Shown: positions 1 to 11,699 of the stretch, piece after piece
Numbering within the stretch: position 1 is the stretch's first letter
How the letters are laid out: each line of letters opens with the position of its first letter
Assembly: GCF_033807715.1 (NCBI RefSeq)
Contig: NC_084587.1
Coordinates: forward strand, 26,981,017 to 27,045,016
Direction: 5' to 3'
From: Cololabis saira
Taxonomy: Eukaryota > Chordata > Actinopteri > Beloniformes > Belonidae
Length of the DNA: 64,000 nucleotides
Position numbers and translations under genes: made by a program
The notes under the pieces: model-generated
Seen by the model: only the letters and a program-made list of their open reading frames with translations
What the model was told of the DNA's origin: nothing
Databases searched by the model: none

Positions 1-77
1 TCATTACAGAGTCCCATGACACCACCCACGACTCTCTATGTGAAACCATTCAAAAGTTATGGCAGAGAAAAGTATTC

Positions 78-1351
78 TAGGGGGCGCTGTTGAGCCGTTA
101 GGCCACGCCCATTAATGCAAACCATGAAATATCAAATGTATCGCCAGGCCTGGCTTGCATGCAAATTTGGTGACTTTTGGAGAACTATCAAATATGGACC
201 AATCAGATGAAGGGTGGGTGCGCTTTTTCGCGTCTAGCATCGCCACAGTAACACTTTTGAAAGAGAAAAGTAATGCGTGTAGTCGCACGATGGAGACGCA
301 CATTTTGGTGTATAACACACCTGGGTGCACGTTACGGTTCGGGCTGAATTAACTGCCGAAGGAATGGCATAAATTGCGCCAAAATTACACAATTAATTCA
401 AAATGGCTGACTTCCTGTTCGGTTTCGGCCATGGCTCCAAGAGACTTTTCTTTAAGTTGCGACATGATACAGGTGTGTACCGATTTTCGTGCATGTACGT
501 CAAACCGTATTGTGGGGCTTGAGGCACAAAGTTTTCCGGGGGGCGCTGTTGAGCCATTTTTCCACGCCCATTAATGCAAACCATGAAATATCAAATTTAT
601 CGCCAGGCCTGGCTTGCATGCCAAATTTGGTGCCTTTTGGGGAACTATCAAATATGGACCAATCAGATGAAGGGGGGGTGCGCTTGTTGGCGTCTAGCGT
701 CGCCACGGTAACACTTTCGAAAGAGAAAAGTAATGCGTGTAGTCGCAGGATGGAGACGCACATTTTGATGTATAACACATCTGGGTTCACGATACGGTTC
801 GGGCTGAATTAACTCTCGAAGGAATGGCATATATTGCTCCAAAATTACGCAATTAATTCAGAATGTTCAAAATGGCCGACTTCCTGTTCGGTTTCGGCCA
901 TGGCGCCAAGAGACTTTTCTTTTAGTTGCGACATGATAAAGGTGTGTACTGATTTTCGTTCAAGTACGTCAAACCGTATTATGGGGCTTGAGGCACAAAG
1001 TTTTTTCTGTTGAACCAATCAGATGAAGGGTGGGCGCGTTCTTTGGCGTCTAGCGCCGCCACGGTAACGCTTTTGAAAGAGAAAAGTAATGCGTGTTGTC
1101 GCAGGATGGAGACGCACATTTTGATGTATAACACACTTGGGGGCACGTTACGGTTCGGGCTGAATTAACTTTCGAAGGAATGGCATAAATTTTGCCAAAA
1201 TGACACGACTAATTCAAAATGGCTGACTTCCTGTTCGGTTTCGGGCATGACGCCAAGAGACTTTTCCTTCAGTTGCGCCATGATACAGGTGTGTACCGAT
1301 TTTCGTGCATGTACGTCAAACCGTATCGTGGGGCTTGAGGCACAAAGTTTT
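78..1351 (+). repeat. 350-470-bp modules of the composite element (first cluster)
   Basis: Three successive modules start near 78, 535 and 1002. The first two carry a roughly 100-bp block beginning GGGCGCTGTTGAGCC and ending near the CCAATCAGATGAAGG motif; the third lacks it and is about 350 bp. All share GGCGTCTAGC, AAATGGCNGACTTCCTG and CATGTACGTCAAACCGTAT-type landmarks. Equivalent clusters lie at about 2814-4088 and 5981-7257. Confidence 0.85.
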
Positions 1352-1585
1352 CAAGGGGGCGCTGTTGAGCCATTTTACCACGCCCATTAATGCAAACCAT
1401 TAAATATCAAATTTTTCGCCAGGCCTGACTTGCATGCAAAATTTGGTGACTTTTTAGGCATGTTAAGGGGGGCAAAAAGGCCATCACTTTGTCAGAAGAA
1501 AAATAATAATAATAATTAAAGCTGCAAGCAGCAATGAACGGGCCCTCGCACTCACGTCCACCGCCCCCCATAAGCATATCAGAAA

Positions 1586-1890
1586 TGACACCACCCACGA
1601 CTCTCTATGTCAAACCATTCAAAAGTTATAGCAGAAAAAAGGAACAACCAATCAGAAGAAGGGGCAGGGCTAATTCAGGCCAATGAAGGTCAAGGACTCC
1701 ATACAGACTCTGATGACACCACCCACGACTCTCTATGTCAAACCATTCAAAAGTTATGGCAGAAAATCGGGACAACCAATCAGAAGAAGGGGCGGGGCTA
1801 ATTCAGGCCAATGAAGGTCAAGGACTCAATACCGAGTCCCATGACACTACCCACCACTCTTTATGTCAAACCATTCAAAAGTTATGGCAG
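1586..1890 (+). repeat. 128-bp modules with CCAAT and GC-box motifs
   Basis: GACACCACCCACGACTC recurs at about 1586, 1714 and 1842 (128-bp step) and again at 4322, 4450 and 4579. Further copies lie near 2690-2815 and 5690-5960. Each unit contains ACCAATCA followed within a few bases by GGGGCGGGGC, and a shared CAAACCATTCAAAAGTTAT segment. Confidence 0.85.
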
Positions 1891-2174
1891 AGAAAAGTTT
1901 TCTAGGGGGCGCTGTTGAGCCGTTAGGCCACGCCCATTAATGCAAACCATGAAATATCAAATGTATCGCCAGGCCTGGCTTGCATGCAAAATTTGGTGAC
2001 TTTTGGGGAACTATCAAATATGGACCAATCAGATGAAGGGGACGAGCGCTTTTTCGCGTCTAGCGTCGCCACGGTAACACTTTTGAAAGAGAAAAGTAAT
2101 GTGCGTCGTCACAGGACAGAAACGAACATTTTGATGTAAAAAAAACACAAAAATTGCTGAAAAATTTTTTTTGC

Positions 2175-2245
2175 ATATAGCCAGGCTTGAACTCTCGACC
2201 TCTGGCACCAAAGACCGCAATAATCTGTCTGAGCTAAGTCTCAGC
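2175..2245 (-). repeat. tRNA-like block (SINE-head-like) in the composite element
   Basis: Read on the minus strand, 71 bases show an A-box-like segment (CTTAGCTCAGACAGA) near the 5' end and a B-box-like segment (GAGTTCAAGCC) near the 3' end, at tRNA spacing. The acceptor and anticodon stems do not fold convincingly, so this is a tRNA-derived relic or SINE head rather than a tRNA gene. A diverged partner lies in the next monomer. Confidence 0.55.
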
Positions 2246-2455
2246 TATTCCTTTCATTTGACCTACTGGCTTAGGACAGACCAACATAGCGATAAAATGT
2301 CTGGAACTTTTTTTTCCTGATTTTTTTAATATTTGTAAGTTATAAACATTAGTAAAACCCTACTATTTTAATTATTACTTTTTCTGTAACCATTCTGCCA
2401 AGGTTGTAACCGGGCTGAGCCGGGAATATTTCTGAGTTCACCACATTACAGGGAG

Positions 2456-2603
2456 CTGATTGGTCGGGGGGCGGGGCAATCATCACCCTACTCGCCACTG
2501 ATTGGTTGGGGGGCGGGGCCGTCATCACCCTACTCGCCACTGATTGGTCGGGGGGCGGGGCCGTCATCACCTTACTCGCCACTGATTGGTCAGGGGGCGG
2601 GCC
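2456..2603 (+). repeat. 42-bp tandem repeats with inverted CCAAT and GC boxes (about 3.6 copies)
   Basis: CTGATTGGTC starts at 2456, 2498, 2540 and 2582, an exact 42-bp period. Each unit has ATTGG (reverse CCAAT, NF-Y type) followed by GGGGGGCGGGGC (Sp1/KLF type). 42 is a multiple of 3, so the minus strand shows a spurious 14-residue repeated peptide. Confidence 0.92.
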
Positions 2604-5249
2604 GGCAGACGTTTGAATCAGGAAGCGGGAGTCAGCGCGAGAGTGACTGGCGGCTCGCGGCGATTTTATTATAAAAAAAGGACAACCAATCAGAAGAAGG
2701 GGCGGGGTTAATTCAGGCCAATGAAGGTCAAGGACTCATTACAGAGTCCCATGACACCACCCACGACTCTCTATGTGAAACCATTCAAAAGTTATGGCAG
2801 AGAAAAGTATTCTAGGGGGCGCTGTTGAGCCGTTAGGCCACGCCCATTAATGCAAACCATGAAATATCACATTTATCGCCAGGCCTGGCTTGCATGCAAA
2901 TTTTGGTGACTTTTGGAGAACTATCAAATATGGACCAATCAGATGAAGGGTGGGTGCGCTTTTTCGCGTCTAGCGTCGCCACGGTAACACTTTTGAAAGA
3001 GAAAAGTAATGCGTGTAGTTGCAAGATGGAGACGCACATTTTGGTGTATAACACACCTGGGTGCACGTTACAGTTCGGGCTGAATTAACTGCCGAAGGAA
3101 TGGCATAAATTGCGCCAAAATTACACAATTAATTCAAAATGGCTGACTTCCTGTTCGGTTTCGGCCATGGCTCCAAGAGACTTTTCTTTAAGTTGCGACA
3201 TGATACAGGTGTGTACCGATTTTCGTGCATGTACGTCAAACCGTATTGTGGGGCTTGAGGCACAAAGTTTTCCGGGGGGCGCTGTTGAGCCATTTTGCCA
3301 CGCCCATTAATACAAACCATGAAATATCAAATGTATCGCCAAGTCTGGCTTGCATGCCAAATTTGGTGCCTTTTGGGGAACTATCAAATATGGACCAATC
3401 AGATGAAGGGGGGGTGCGCTTGTTGGCGTCTAGCATCGCCACGGTAACACTTTCGAAAGAGAAAAGTAATGCGTGTAGTCGCAGGATGGAGACGCACATT
3501 TTGATGTATAACACATCTGGGTTCACGATACGGTTCGGGCTGAATTAACTCTCGAAGGAATGGCATATATTGCTCCAAAATTACGCAATTAATTCAGAAT
3601 GTTCAAAATGGCCGACTTCCTGTTCGGTTTCGGCCATGGCGCCAAGAGACTTTTCTTTTAGTTGCGACATGATACAGGTGTGTACCGATTTTCGTTCATG
3701 TACGTCAAACCGTATTATGGGGCTTGAGGCACAAAGTTTTTTCTGTCGAACCAATCAGATGAAGGGTGGGCGCGCTTTTTGGCGTCTAGCGTCGCCACGG
3801 TAACGCTTTTGAAAGAGAAAAGTAATGCGTGTTGTCGCAGGATGGAGACGCACATTTTGATGTATAACACACTTGGGTGCACGTTACGGTTCGGGCTGAA
3901 TTAACTTTCGAAGGAATGGCATAAATTTCGCCAAAATGACACGACTAATTCAAAATGGCCGACTTCCTGTTCGGTTTCGGGCATGATGCCAAGAGACTTT
4001 TCTTTCAGTTGCGCCATGATACAGGTGTGTACCGATTTTCGTGCATATACGTCAAACCGTATCGTGGGGCTTGAGGCACAAAGTTTTCAAGGGGGCGCTG
4101 TTGAGCCATTTTGCCACGCCCATTAATGCAAACCATTAAATATCAAATTTTTCGCCAGGCCTGACTAGGGTGCAAAATTTGGTGACTTTTTGGGCATGTT
4201 AAGGGGGGCAAAAAGGCCTTCACTTTGTCAGGAAAATAATAATAATAATAATTAAAGCTGCAAGCAGCGATGAACGGGCCCTCGCACTCACGGCCGCCGC
4301 CCCCCATAAGCATATCAGAAATGACACCACCCACGACTTCCTATGTCAAACCATTCAAAAGTTATAGCAGAAAAAAGGGACAACCAATCACAAGAAGGGG
4401 CGGGGCTAATTCAGGCCAATGAAGGTCAAGGACTCCATACAGAGTCTGATGACACCACCCACGACTCTCCATGTCAAACCATTCAAAAGTTATAGCAGGA
4501 AATAGGGACAACCAATCAAAAGAAGGGGCGGGGCTAATTTTCACCAATTATGGTCAAGGACTCAATACCGAGTCCCATGACACCACCCATGACTCTTTAT
4601 GTCAAACCATTCAAAAGTTATGGCAGAGAAAAGTTTTCCGGGGGGTGCTGTTGAGCCATTTTGCCACGCCCATTAATGCAAACCATGAAATATCAAATTT
4701 ATCACCAGGCCTGGATTGCATGCAAAATTTGGTGACTTTTGGAGAACTATCAAATATGGACCAATCAGATTAAGGGGGCACGCTTTTTGGCGTCTAGCAT
4801 CGCCACGGTAACACTTTTGAAAGAGAAAAGTAATGCGCGTAGTCGCAAGATGGAAACGCACATTTTGAGGTATAAGTCACCTGGATGCACGTTACGGTTC
4901 GGGCCGTATTAATTGCCGAAGGAATGGCATTAATTGCGCCAAAATTACAGAATTAATTCAAAATGGCCGACTTCCTGTTCAATTTCGGCCATGGCGCCAA
5001 GAGACTTTTCTTTAAGTTGCGACATGATACAGGTGTGTACCGATTTTCGTTCATGTACGTCAAACCGTATTATGGGGCTTGAGGCTCAAAGTTTTTTCCC
5101 TTTGAACCAATCAGATGAAGGGTGGGCGCACTTTTTGGTGTCTAGCGTTGCCGCGGTAACGCTTTTAAATGAGAAAAGTAATGTGCGTCGTTGCAGGACA
5201 GGGACGCACATATTGAAGTAGAAAAAAAAAATTGCTGACAAAAAAGTCT

Positions 5250-5321
5250 GGATACTGCGGGAATCGAACTCTGATCTCTGACTCCAAAGACGGGAACGCT
5301 CTGGCTGAGCTAAGACTCAGC
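5250..5321 (-). repeat. tRNA-like block, second copy
   Basis: The minus strand reads TTAGCTCAGCCAGAGCG (close to a tRNA D-arm and A box) and later GAGTTCGATTCCCGC (close to a T-arm and B box). It is better preserved than the copy at 2175-2245. The D-stem GCTC/GAGC pairs; the acceptor stem does not. Confidence 0.6.
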
Positions 5322-5542
5322 TTCTCATTTCTAGTTGACCTACTGACTTACCAGAGACCAACATATCGATATTTAGTAATGTAAGTCTGGAGCTGTTTTT
5401 TCAAATTTTTTTTAAATATTTGTAAGTTATAAATATTAGTAAAACCCTACTATTTTAATTATTACTTTTTCTGTAACCATTCTGCCAAGGTTGTAACCGG
5501 GCTGAGCTGGGAATATTTCTGACGTCACCACATTACAGGGAG

Positions 5543-5650
5543 CTGATTGGTCGGGGGGCGGGGCCGTCATCACCCTACTCGCCACTGATTGGTCGGGGGG
5601 CGGGGCCGTCATCACCCTACTCGCCACTGATTGGTCGGGGGGCGGGGCCA
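5543..5650 (+). repeat. 42-bp tandem repeats, second monomer (about 2.6 copies)
   Basis: Same unit as at 2456-2603, starting at 5543, 5585 and 5627, so one unit fewer than in the neighbouring monomer. The copies are nearly identical to each other. Confidence 0.92.
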
Positions 5651-7406
5651 GCAGACGTTTGAATCAGGAAGCGGGACTCTCTATGTCAAACCATTCCAAA
5701 GTTATAGCAGAAAATCGGGACAACCAATCAGAAGAAGGGGCGGGGCTAATTAAGGCCAACGAAGCTTAAGAACTCATTACAGAGTCCCATGACACCACCC
5801 ACGACTTCCTATGTCAAACCATTAAAAAGTTATAGCAGAAAAAAGGGACAACCAATCAGAAGAAGAGGCGGGGCTAATTCTGGCCAACGAAGCTTAAGAA
5901 GTCAGTACAATGTCCCATGACACCACCCACGACTTCCTATGTCAAACCATTCAAAAGTTATGGCAGATAAAAGTATTCTAGGGGGCTCTGTTGAGCCGTT
6001 AGGCCACGCCCATTAATGCAAATCATGAAATATCAAATTTATCGCCAAGTCTGGCTTGCATGCAAAATTTGGTGACTTTTGGAGAACTATCAAATATGGA
6101 CCAATCACATGAAGGGGGGGCGCGCCTTTTGGCGTCTAGCGTCGTCACGGTAACACTTTTGAAAGAGAAAAGTAATGCGTGGTGTCGCAGGATGTAGACG
6201 CACATTTAGATGTATAACACACCTGGGTGCACGTTACGGTTCGGGCTGAATTAACTGCCGAAGGAATGGCATAAATTTCGCCAAAATGACACAATTTATT
6301 CAAAATGGCCGACATCCTGTTCGGTTTCGGCCATGGCTCCAAGAGACTTTTCTTTAAGTTATGCCATGATACAGGTGTGTAGCGATTTTCGTGCATGTAC
6401 GTCAAACCGTATTGTGGGGCTTGAGGCACAAAGTTTTCCGGGGGGCGCTGTTGAGCCATTTTGCCACGCCCATTAATGCAAACCATGAAATATCAAATTT
6501 ATCGCCAGGCCTGGCTTGCATGCCGAATTTGGTGCCTTTTGGGGAACTATCAAATATGGACCAATCAGATGAAGGGGGGGTGCGCTTGTTGGCGTCTAGC
6601 ATCGCCACGGTAACACTTTTGAAAGAGAAAAGTAATGCGTGTAGTCGCAGGATGGAGCCGCTCATTTTGATGTATAACACATCTGGGTTCACGATACAGT
6701 TCGGGCTGAATTAACTCTCGAAGGAATGGCATATATTGCTCCAAAATTACGCAATTAATTCAGAATGTTCAAAATGGCCGACTTCCTGTTCGGTTTCGGC
6801 CATGGCGCCAAGAGACTTTTCTTTTAGTTGCGACATGATACAGGTGTGTACCGATTTTCGTTCATGTACGTCAAAGCGTATTATGGGGCTTGAGGCGCAA
6901 AGTTTTTTCTGTCTGAACCAACCAGATGAAGGGTCGGCGCGCTTTTTGGCGTCTAGCGTCGCCACGGTAAAGCTTTTGAAAGAGAAAAGTAATGCGTGTG
7001 GTCGCAGGAGGGAGACGCACATTTTGATGTATAACACACCTGGGTGCACGTTACGGTTCGGGCTGAATTAACTGCCGAAGGAATGGCATAAATTGCGCCA
7101 AAGTGACACGATTAATTCAAAATGGCCGACTTCCTGTTCGGTTTCGGGCATGACGCCAAGAGACTTTTCTTTAAGTTGTCCCATGATACAGGTGTGTACC
7201 GATTTCCGTGCATGTACGTCAAACCGTATCGTGGGGCTTGAGGCACAAAGATTTCAAGGGGGCGCTGTTGAGCCATTTTGCCACGCCCATTAATGCAAAC
7301 CATGAAATATCAAATTTTTCGCCAGGCCTGACTTGGGTGCAAAATTTGGTGACTTTTTGGGCATGTTAAGGGGGCCAAAAAGGCCATCACTTTGTCAGAA
7401 GAAAAA

Positions 7407-7589
7407 TAATAATAAAAATTCCTGCAAATACAATAGGGCCTTCGCACTGCAAGTGCTCGGGCCCTAATAATAAAAATTCCTGCAAATACAATAGGGCCTT
7501 CGCACTGCAAGTGCTCGGGCCCTAATAATAATAATAAAAATTCCTGCAAATACAATAGGGCCTTCGCACTGCAAGTGCTCGGGCCCTAA
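7407..7589 (+). repeat. triplicated right terminus of the composite element
   Basis: Three near-identical copies of about 55-65 bp, each running from AAAAATTCCTGCAAATAC through AGGGCCTTCGCACT to GTGCTCGGGCCCTAAT, joined by AATAAT spacers. AGGGCCTTCGCACT and AGTGCTCGGGCCCT form an imperfect terminal hairpin (3 mismatches in 14). Confidence 0.88.
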
Positions 7590-10158
7590 TGATCCAGTGT
7601 TGGTCATGTGACGGCATCAGTCAGAAGATAACATCATGCTGGGGGATAGATGTAAAGATTTAAAGCTTAAGGCCTTTGATTCAGTCTGTTCACTGTGGTT
7701 CACCTATACTCATGTACTCATGTTCATCAACATGGTCTGACATGCTGATTGATCTTTTCTTGTTATGCTATTGCAGTTAATGTGTTGCTGAGTGGTCTAT
7801 TGTCACAGCTCCTCCTTTTTTTGTTGTTTTTTCGATTATTTAAGTGTTTTCCTGGCTTAACTTAAATATTTTCAAATTGGTGCAAGGTGCTTGAAACAAT
7901 TTCTATTTGTGTTTGGTCCTTGTGTTAATATTGACTTGTTTTCGTATGCGGCTTGCACAAATGGCTTGCAATTCTAACAGACATGTCCTTTGAAAATGTG
8001 GTAAGTGAAAACATGTAGCTCATATCCAGGTAATGTGCTACTCACTGTTGTAAGTGGTAAACAGCCCTTGACTTTTATCAGAATTTGTAGATCTTAATAT
8101 TTAAATTAACCCTGGCTAAGTGTTCCTAACGCCATCATTTTTTTTTTTCCACGAATCACTTTCATTCTGTAACTTTCTCCCTATATCTGCTGTTCTTGGT
8201 GGCTTGAGGAGTGACTCTAAAGTCTAACAGTCCTTCAGCTGAAGTGCTCACTGTGGTTAAATGAGAATGAAAGGGAGGGTGTGAGTACTCTGTCCCTTGT
8301 GGCTGTATACTGTTTTAATTAGATTCTCTTTACAGGGTTGTATCTTTTGGCATCTTTGGCCAGAAAAACACAAACACACACAAGAAAACACGATCACATA
8401 AATATAGGCACAGTACCTTGTTATAGCTGTCAGTGTAAAGTGCTCCCCTGGGCATTTTTAGGAATGTTAAGGGTATAGTTAGGCTTCACTGATCAGTCCC
8501 CAGTCATAAACATCTGTGTGCGTGCTTTTTTTCAGTTTATAAGCCTGTGTTTTCTACAATAGGCATTGCCAAGTACATATCCTCTGCTGTATGAGAGCAA
8601 ATTTGATTCAGTTGTTTGTTACTGAGACCAGGGACGGATAGTGAAACAAAGGATCAAATAAAAGCGGTGAGTTAAAATAATGAAAAAGAAAAATGTGACA
8701 AAGATGGGGTGACAAAGAAGGAAATACAGAGACATAATATCTTTACTCTTGCTCTATGGATTTAGTAGCCAGATGGAAACGTAATATATGTTTGTACCAC
8801 ATAACTAACAACTATTGACATATTAACAGTTTGTGCACACAGACACACATTGGACACAGTAAAGTGAGTTCAAGAGGACCAAAATAACCTATTAATGACA
8901 GAGATCAGCTCCTCATCCCCCTTCTATTTCATCTTCTTCTTTTGCCAGTTAATTCTATACTTGCAGAAGTTTGGAGCTGTCCATCAAATGTCTACAATCT
9001 TGGTATTCTGATGAATTCTCCAGAAATAATGGAGTTACTGTTTTCTGTTTTCTTCTCCCTACTTTAATTCAATTGAAGCACCGCGCTCAACAGACAGGAA
9101 CCAAAGACAGATAGGACTGAGACGAGGACTGAGAGAGTGAGATGGAAACAATTAACACCAGTAGAAAAAGCAGCAGTGATTCTGAGATCGACTTTGACTT
9201 TTAAACTTGAAACTACCGATATGAACCCAAGACGTTTTATTGACGTGTTTCCTACATTGTGTCATTTGTGAATACATGGCCTTTTTTTAAGGCCTGGAAC
9301 ACTTAGCAAAAATAAGCTGGTACAGCGTGGTATTCAGCACTTGTAATGAGCTCAAACAAAATATTAAACATATTATTCTATCCAGGGGATGTCAAGAAGT
9401 GATTGGAGTCACAATTTCTAGTATCCACAAAAGGTTAAGTGTTTGAGGAGCAAACACAGGCAGAATATCTCTACAAGTCACTGAAGTATTTAAAAAATAA
9501 TGTTCCTTATAGAAAGAATCCAGACTCCTTCGAGAGATTAAGTACATTGAGCTTTTAGAGTAATAGATGCTGCCTTCATGATCTTTTCCAGGGACGATTT
9601 GTTTTTTCAATTCATGAAGTGTATAATAGACATGAGTCAGCTGTATGATCAGCTGACTTCACAGATGTATTATCTACATGTCCCTGAGCATGCCCTCTAA
9701 GTATGGTATAGTCTGCGGAAAATCAAAGGGACTAACAGTCATCCGTGGTTGAGCTGACACAACCACAATTGATAGCAGCTCTACAGCCTTGTGAGAGGTC
9801 ACACAGTGTAATCACTGGAAGTACAGTCAGGCTCTAAAATAAACAGCTCCAGGAGCTGTTTATCACCGCAGACAACATATGGTGATACGGATAGAAGTTT
9901 CAGTGTGATAGAAGTCTTCAGTCCTTCAGTCTTATTTAAAGTTAAAAAAGTTTCATATTGAAGAAGGTGCCAACAAACCACAATCAATCCAAAGAGAGAG
10001 GGTCACATTTAAAGTAAGGCTTATACCGTAGCTATCTGGTTCGCTGTGTTTTTGTGTGTTTGCCCTCAGGGTATTTCCTGCAACAGGAGATGAGGATCCT
10101 TACCTCGATTAATTGAGCTCCATGCCTCCCTGCAATAATCTCTGCCTCTCTTTCTCTC
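7590..10158. other. intron-like or intergenic DNA, no feature seen
   Basis: AT-rich single-copy-looking sequence with short poly-T and (CA) patches. No convincing exon, RNA gene or transposon end found. Confidence 0.6.
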
Positions 10159-10500
10159 TTTTTTTTTTTAAACTTTATTTTTCAGTTTTTCGTTAACAAA
10201 CATTGAACTTACAAACGTAGATATACTGTACAAAGAGAATATCCCCCCACCCCCCACCCCCAAGGCTCTTAGACAGGCATAAAATTAATGAACAAACAAA
10301 CAAAAATAAATAAATACACAGAAGCAAAAACTAATACAATCCTTCATTGGAAGTGAAAGCTTTCCACAAATTCTATAAATGGACTCCAGGCCAAAGTGAA
10401 GTTTTTGCGGGCTTTACATATCTTGTATCTCAGTTTCTCTAACGGTAAGAAAGATAGTACATCCCTCAGCCACTGTAGGAATTATCTCTTTCTCTCTTTA
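10159..10500 (-). mobile_element. truncated L1/Tx1-like LINE 3' end
   Basis: The plus strand starts with poly-T (10159-10169), i.e. a poly-A tail on the minus strand. The minus-strand translation upstream of the tail reads ARKNFTLAWSPFIEFVESFH before a stop, with a frameshift just before it. This looks like the degenerate C-terminus of an L1-type ORF2. The family call is from general resemblance only. Confidence 0.5.
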
Positions 10501-11699
10501 ATACAAATACAACTGTACACCCACACACACCTGGAGCTTTCACCAAGTCCATCACTCTTCCAGTTTTCCAGGAAAGTGTGTATGTGTGCGTCTGTTCTCT
10601 TTACTGGGGTGGGGGTCTTTGAGGATTTTTTGTGGCTCTAATGGTATGCAATTTCACAAATAAAACACTCATTGTTGGGACACTTGCATTAAAATACACA
10701 GGCACACAAACACCCTTCCATCTATTATTTATATCAACTAATTTCTATTCAGTGTTATAGGGAGTATACTGGAGCTACCTCTGGGCAAGAGGCAGGGTAC
10801 AGCCTGGACAGAATCACACACTCAATCTCACCCCCATGGTCAATCACCTGTCAGGATAAAAAACTTTTTTTCTTTTAACTGTGGAAGGAATTGGAGCAAC
10901 TGGAGAACACCTACAAGCACAGGGGGAGCATCAAACCCCACATAGCTGTATAGCAATAGTGCAAATCACAGAGCCACTGTGATGCCCTAACATGCAGAAG
11001 CACTAACAATGAATCTCCAGAAATTCTCAGCATACAAAGGAGCAATAAAATGCAGGTCAGTTTACAGACTAAAGACACACGACTAAGTGGACCAAGACCT
11101 CTTGATCCCTGATATAAGGAGGCTTTAACTCCACAGCTGAGGATTTTTTACACGTACGGTAACAGGAGTGAAGAGAAAATAAATCGAAGTAGGCAGTGTG
11201 TACAGGTGAAAAAAAACAGCCTGTTAGGAAAAAAGTATGTAGAGGGAGGGCAAGCTTGCAGGAGCAAGCAACTGATGCTGATCTAATTACTGTAGCACTA
11301 TAAATGTTGCCTCAGCTCTGAGCTCAGTAGCTGATTAGTTGCCTTTATGATTTATTTATTTTTTTCCCATCTTTAAGAAAAGACAGCAGTCTTGAAATTT
11401 GTAATAATTGCTCAACTGAAACTGTCTTCAAATATCAAATGCATGCAGAGTTGTTCACTTTTAAGAGTACTTCAGTATTCTGTATTTCATTTAAGTAAAG
11501 TTAGGAGAGATGGTAGACAGATTTAAAAAAAAAAATCAATAACTCGAGTCTAAGATGTCTCGACTTTTAGTCTCTACATATATAAGATCTTATCATTAGA
11601 CCATACCTTGACAGCCTCATGCATTTGCTTTTAATTCTAAGTTTATCCATTTCATAATACGTCTTTGTTGAAAGTGCTTTCCCTAATAAGTTAGAAATA

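Larger units (their letters stand above)
1..7589 (+). repeat. head-to-tail tandem array of a composite GGGCCC-ended repeat element
   Basis: Three monomers lie in one orientation. A partial one (1-1512) enters from outside the window. A second (1513-4249, 2737 bp) and a third (4250-7589, 3340 bp) each start at AATTAAAGCTGCAAGCAGC followed by CGGGCCCTCGCAC. Landmarks recur with an offset close to 2736 bp. Order within a monomer: left end; about three 128-bp modules; part of a long module; tRNA-like block; AT-rich stretch; 42-bp CCAAT/GC-box repeats; more 128-bp modules; four 350-470-bp modules; right end. Open frames here are non-coding shadows of the repeats, often starting at the same ATG in each copy. 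The element class is unresolved: no transposase, reverse transcriptase or clear target duplication is visible. Confidence 0.9.

Noticed and set aside
5250..5321. A functional tRNA gene
   Set aside because: A and B boxes are present but the acceptor and anticodon stems do not pair; the other copy has drifted strongly.
155..7303. Many recurring 60-110-codon frames in the first 7.3 kb, some identical between copies
   Set aside because: They repeat with the DNA modules, occur on both strands over the same bases, and resemble no protein. The 14-residue peptide repeat at 2349-2582 (-) is the 42-bp DNA repeat read in frame.
1..7589. CRISPR-like array or a bacterial defence system
   Set aside because: Repeat units are 42, 128 and 350-470 bp without short unique spacers, there are no cas-like genes, and the DNA is clearly vertebrate.
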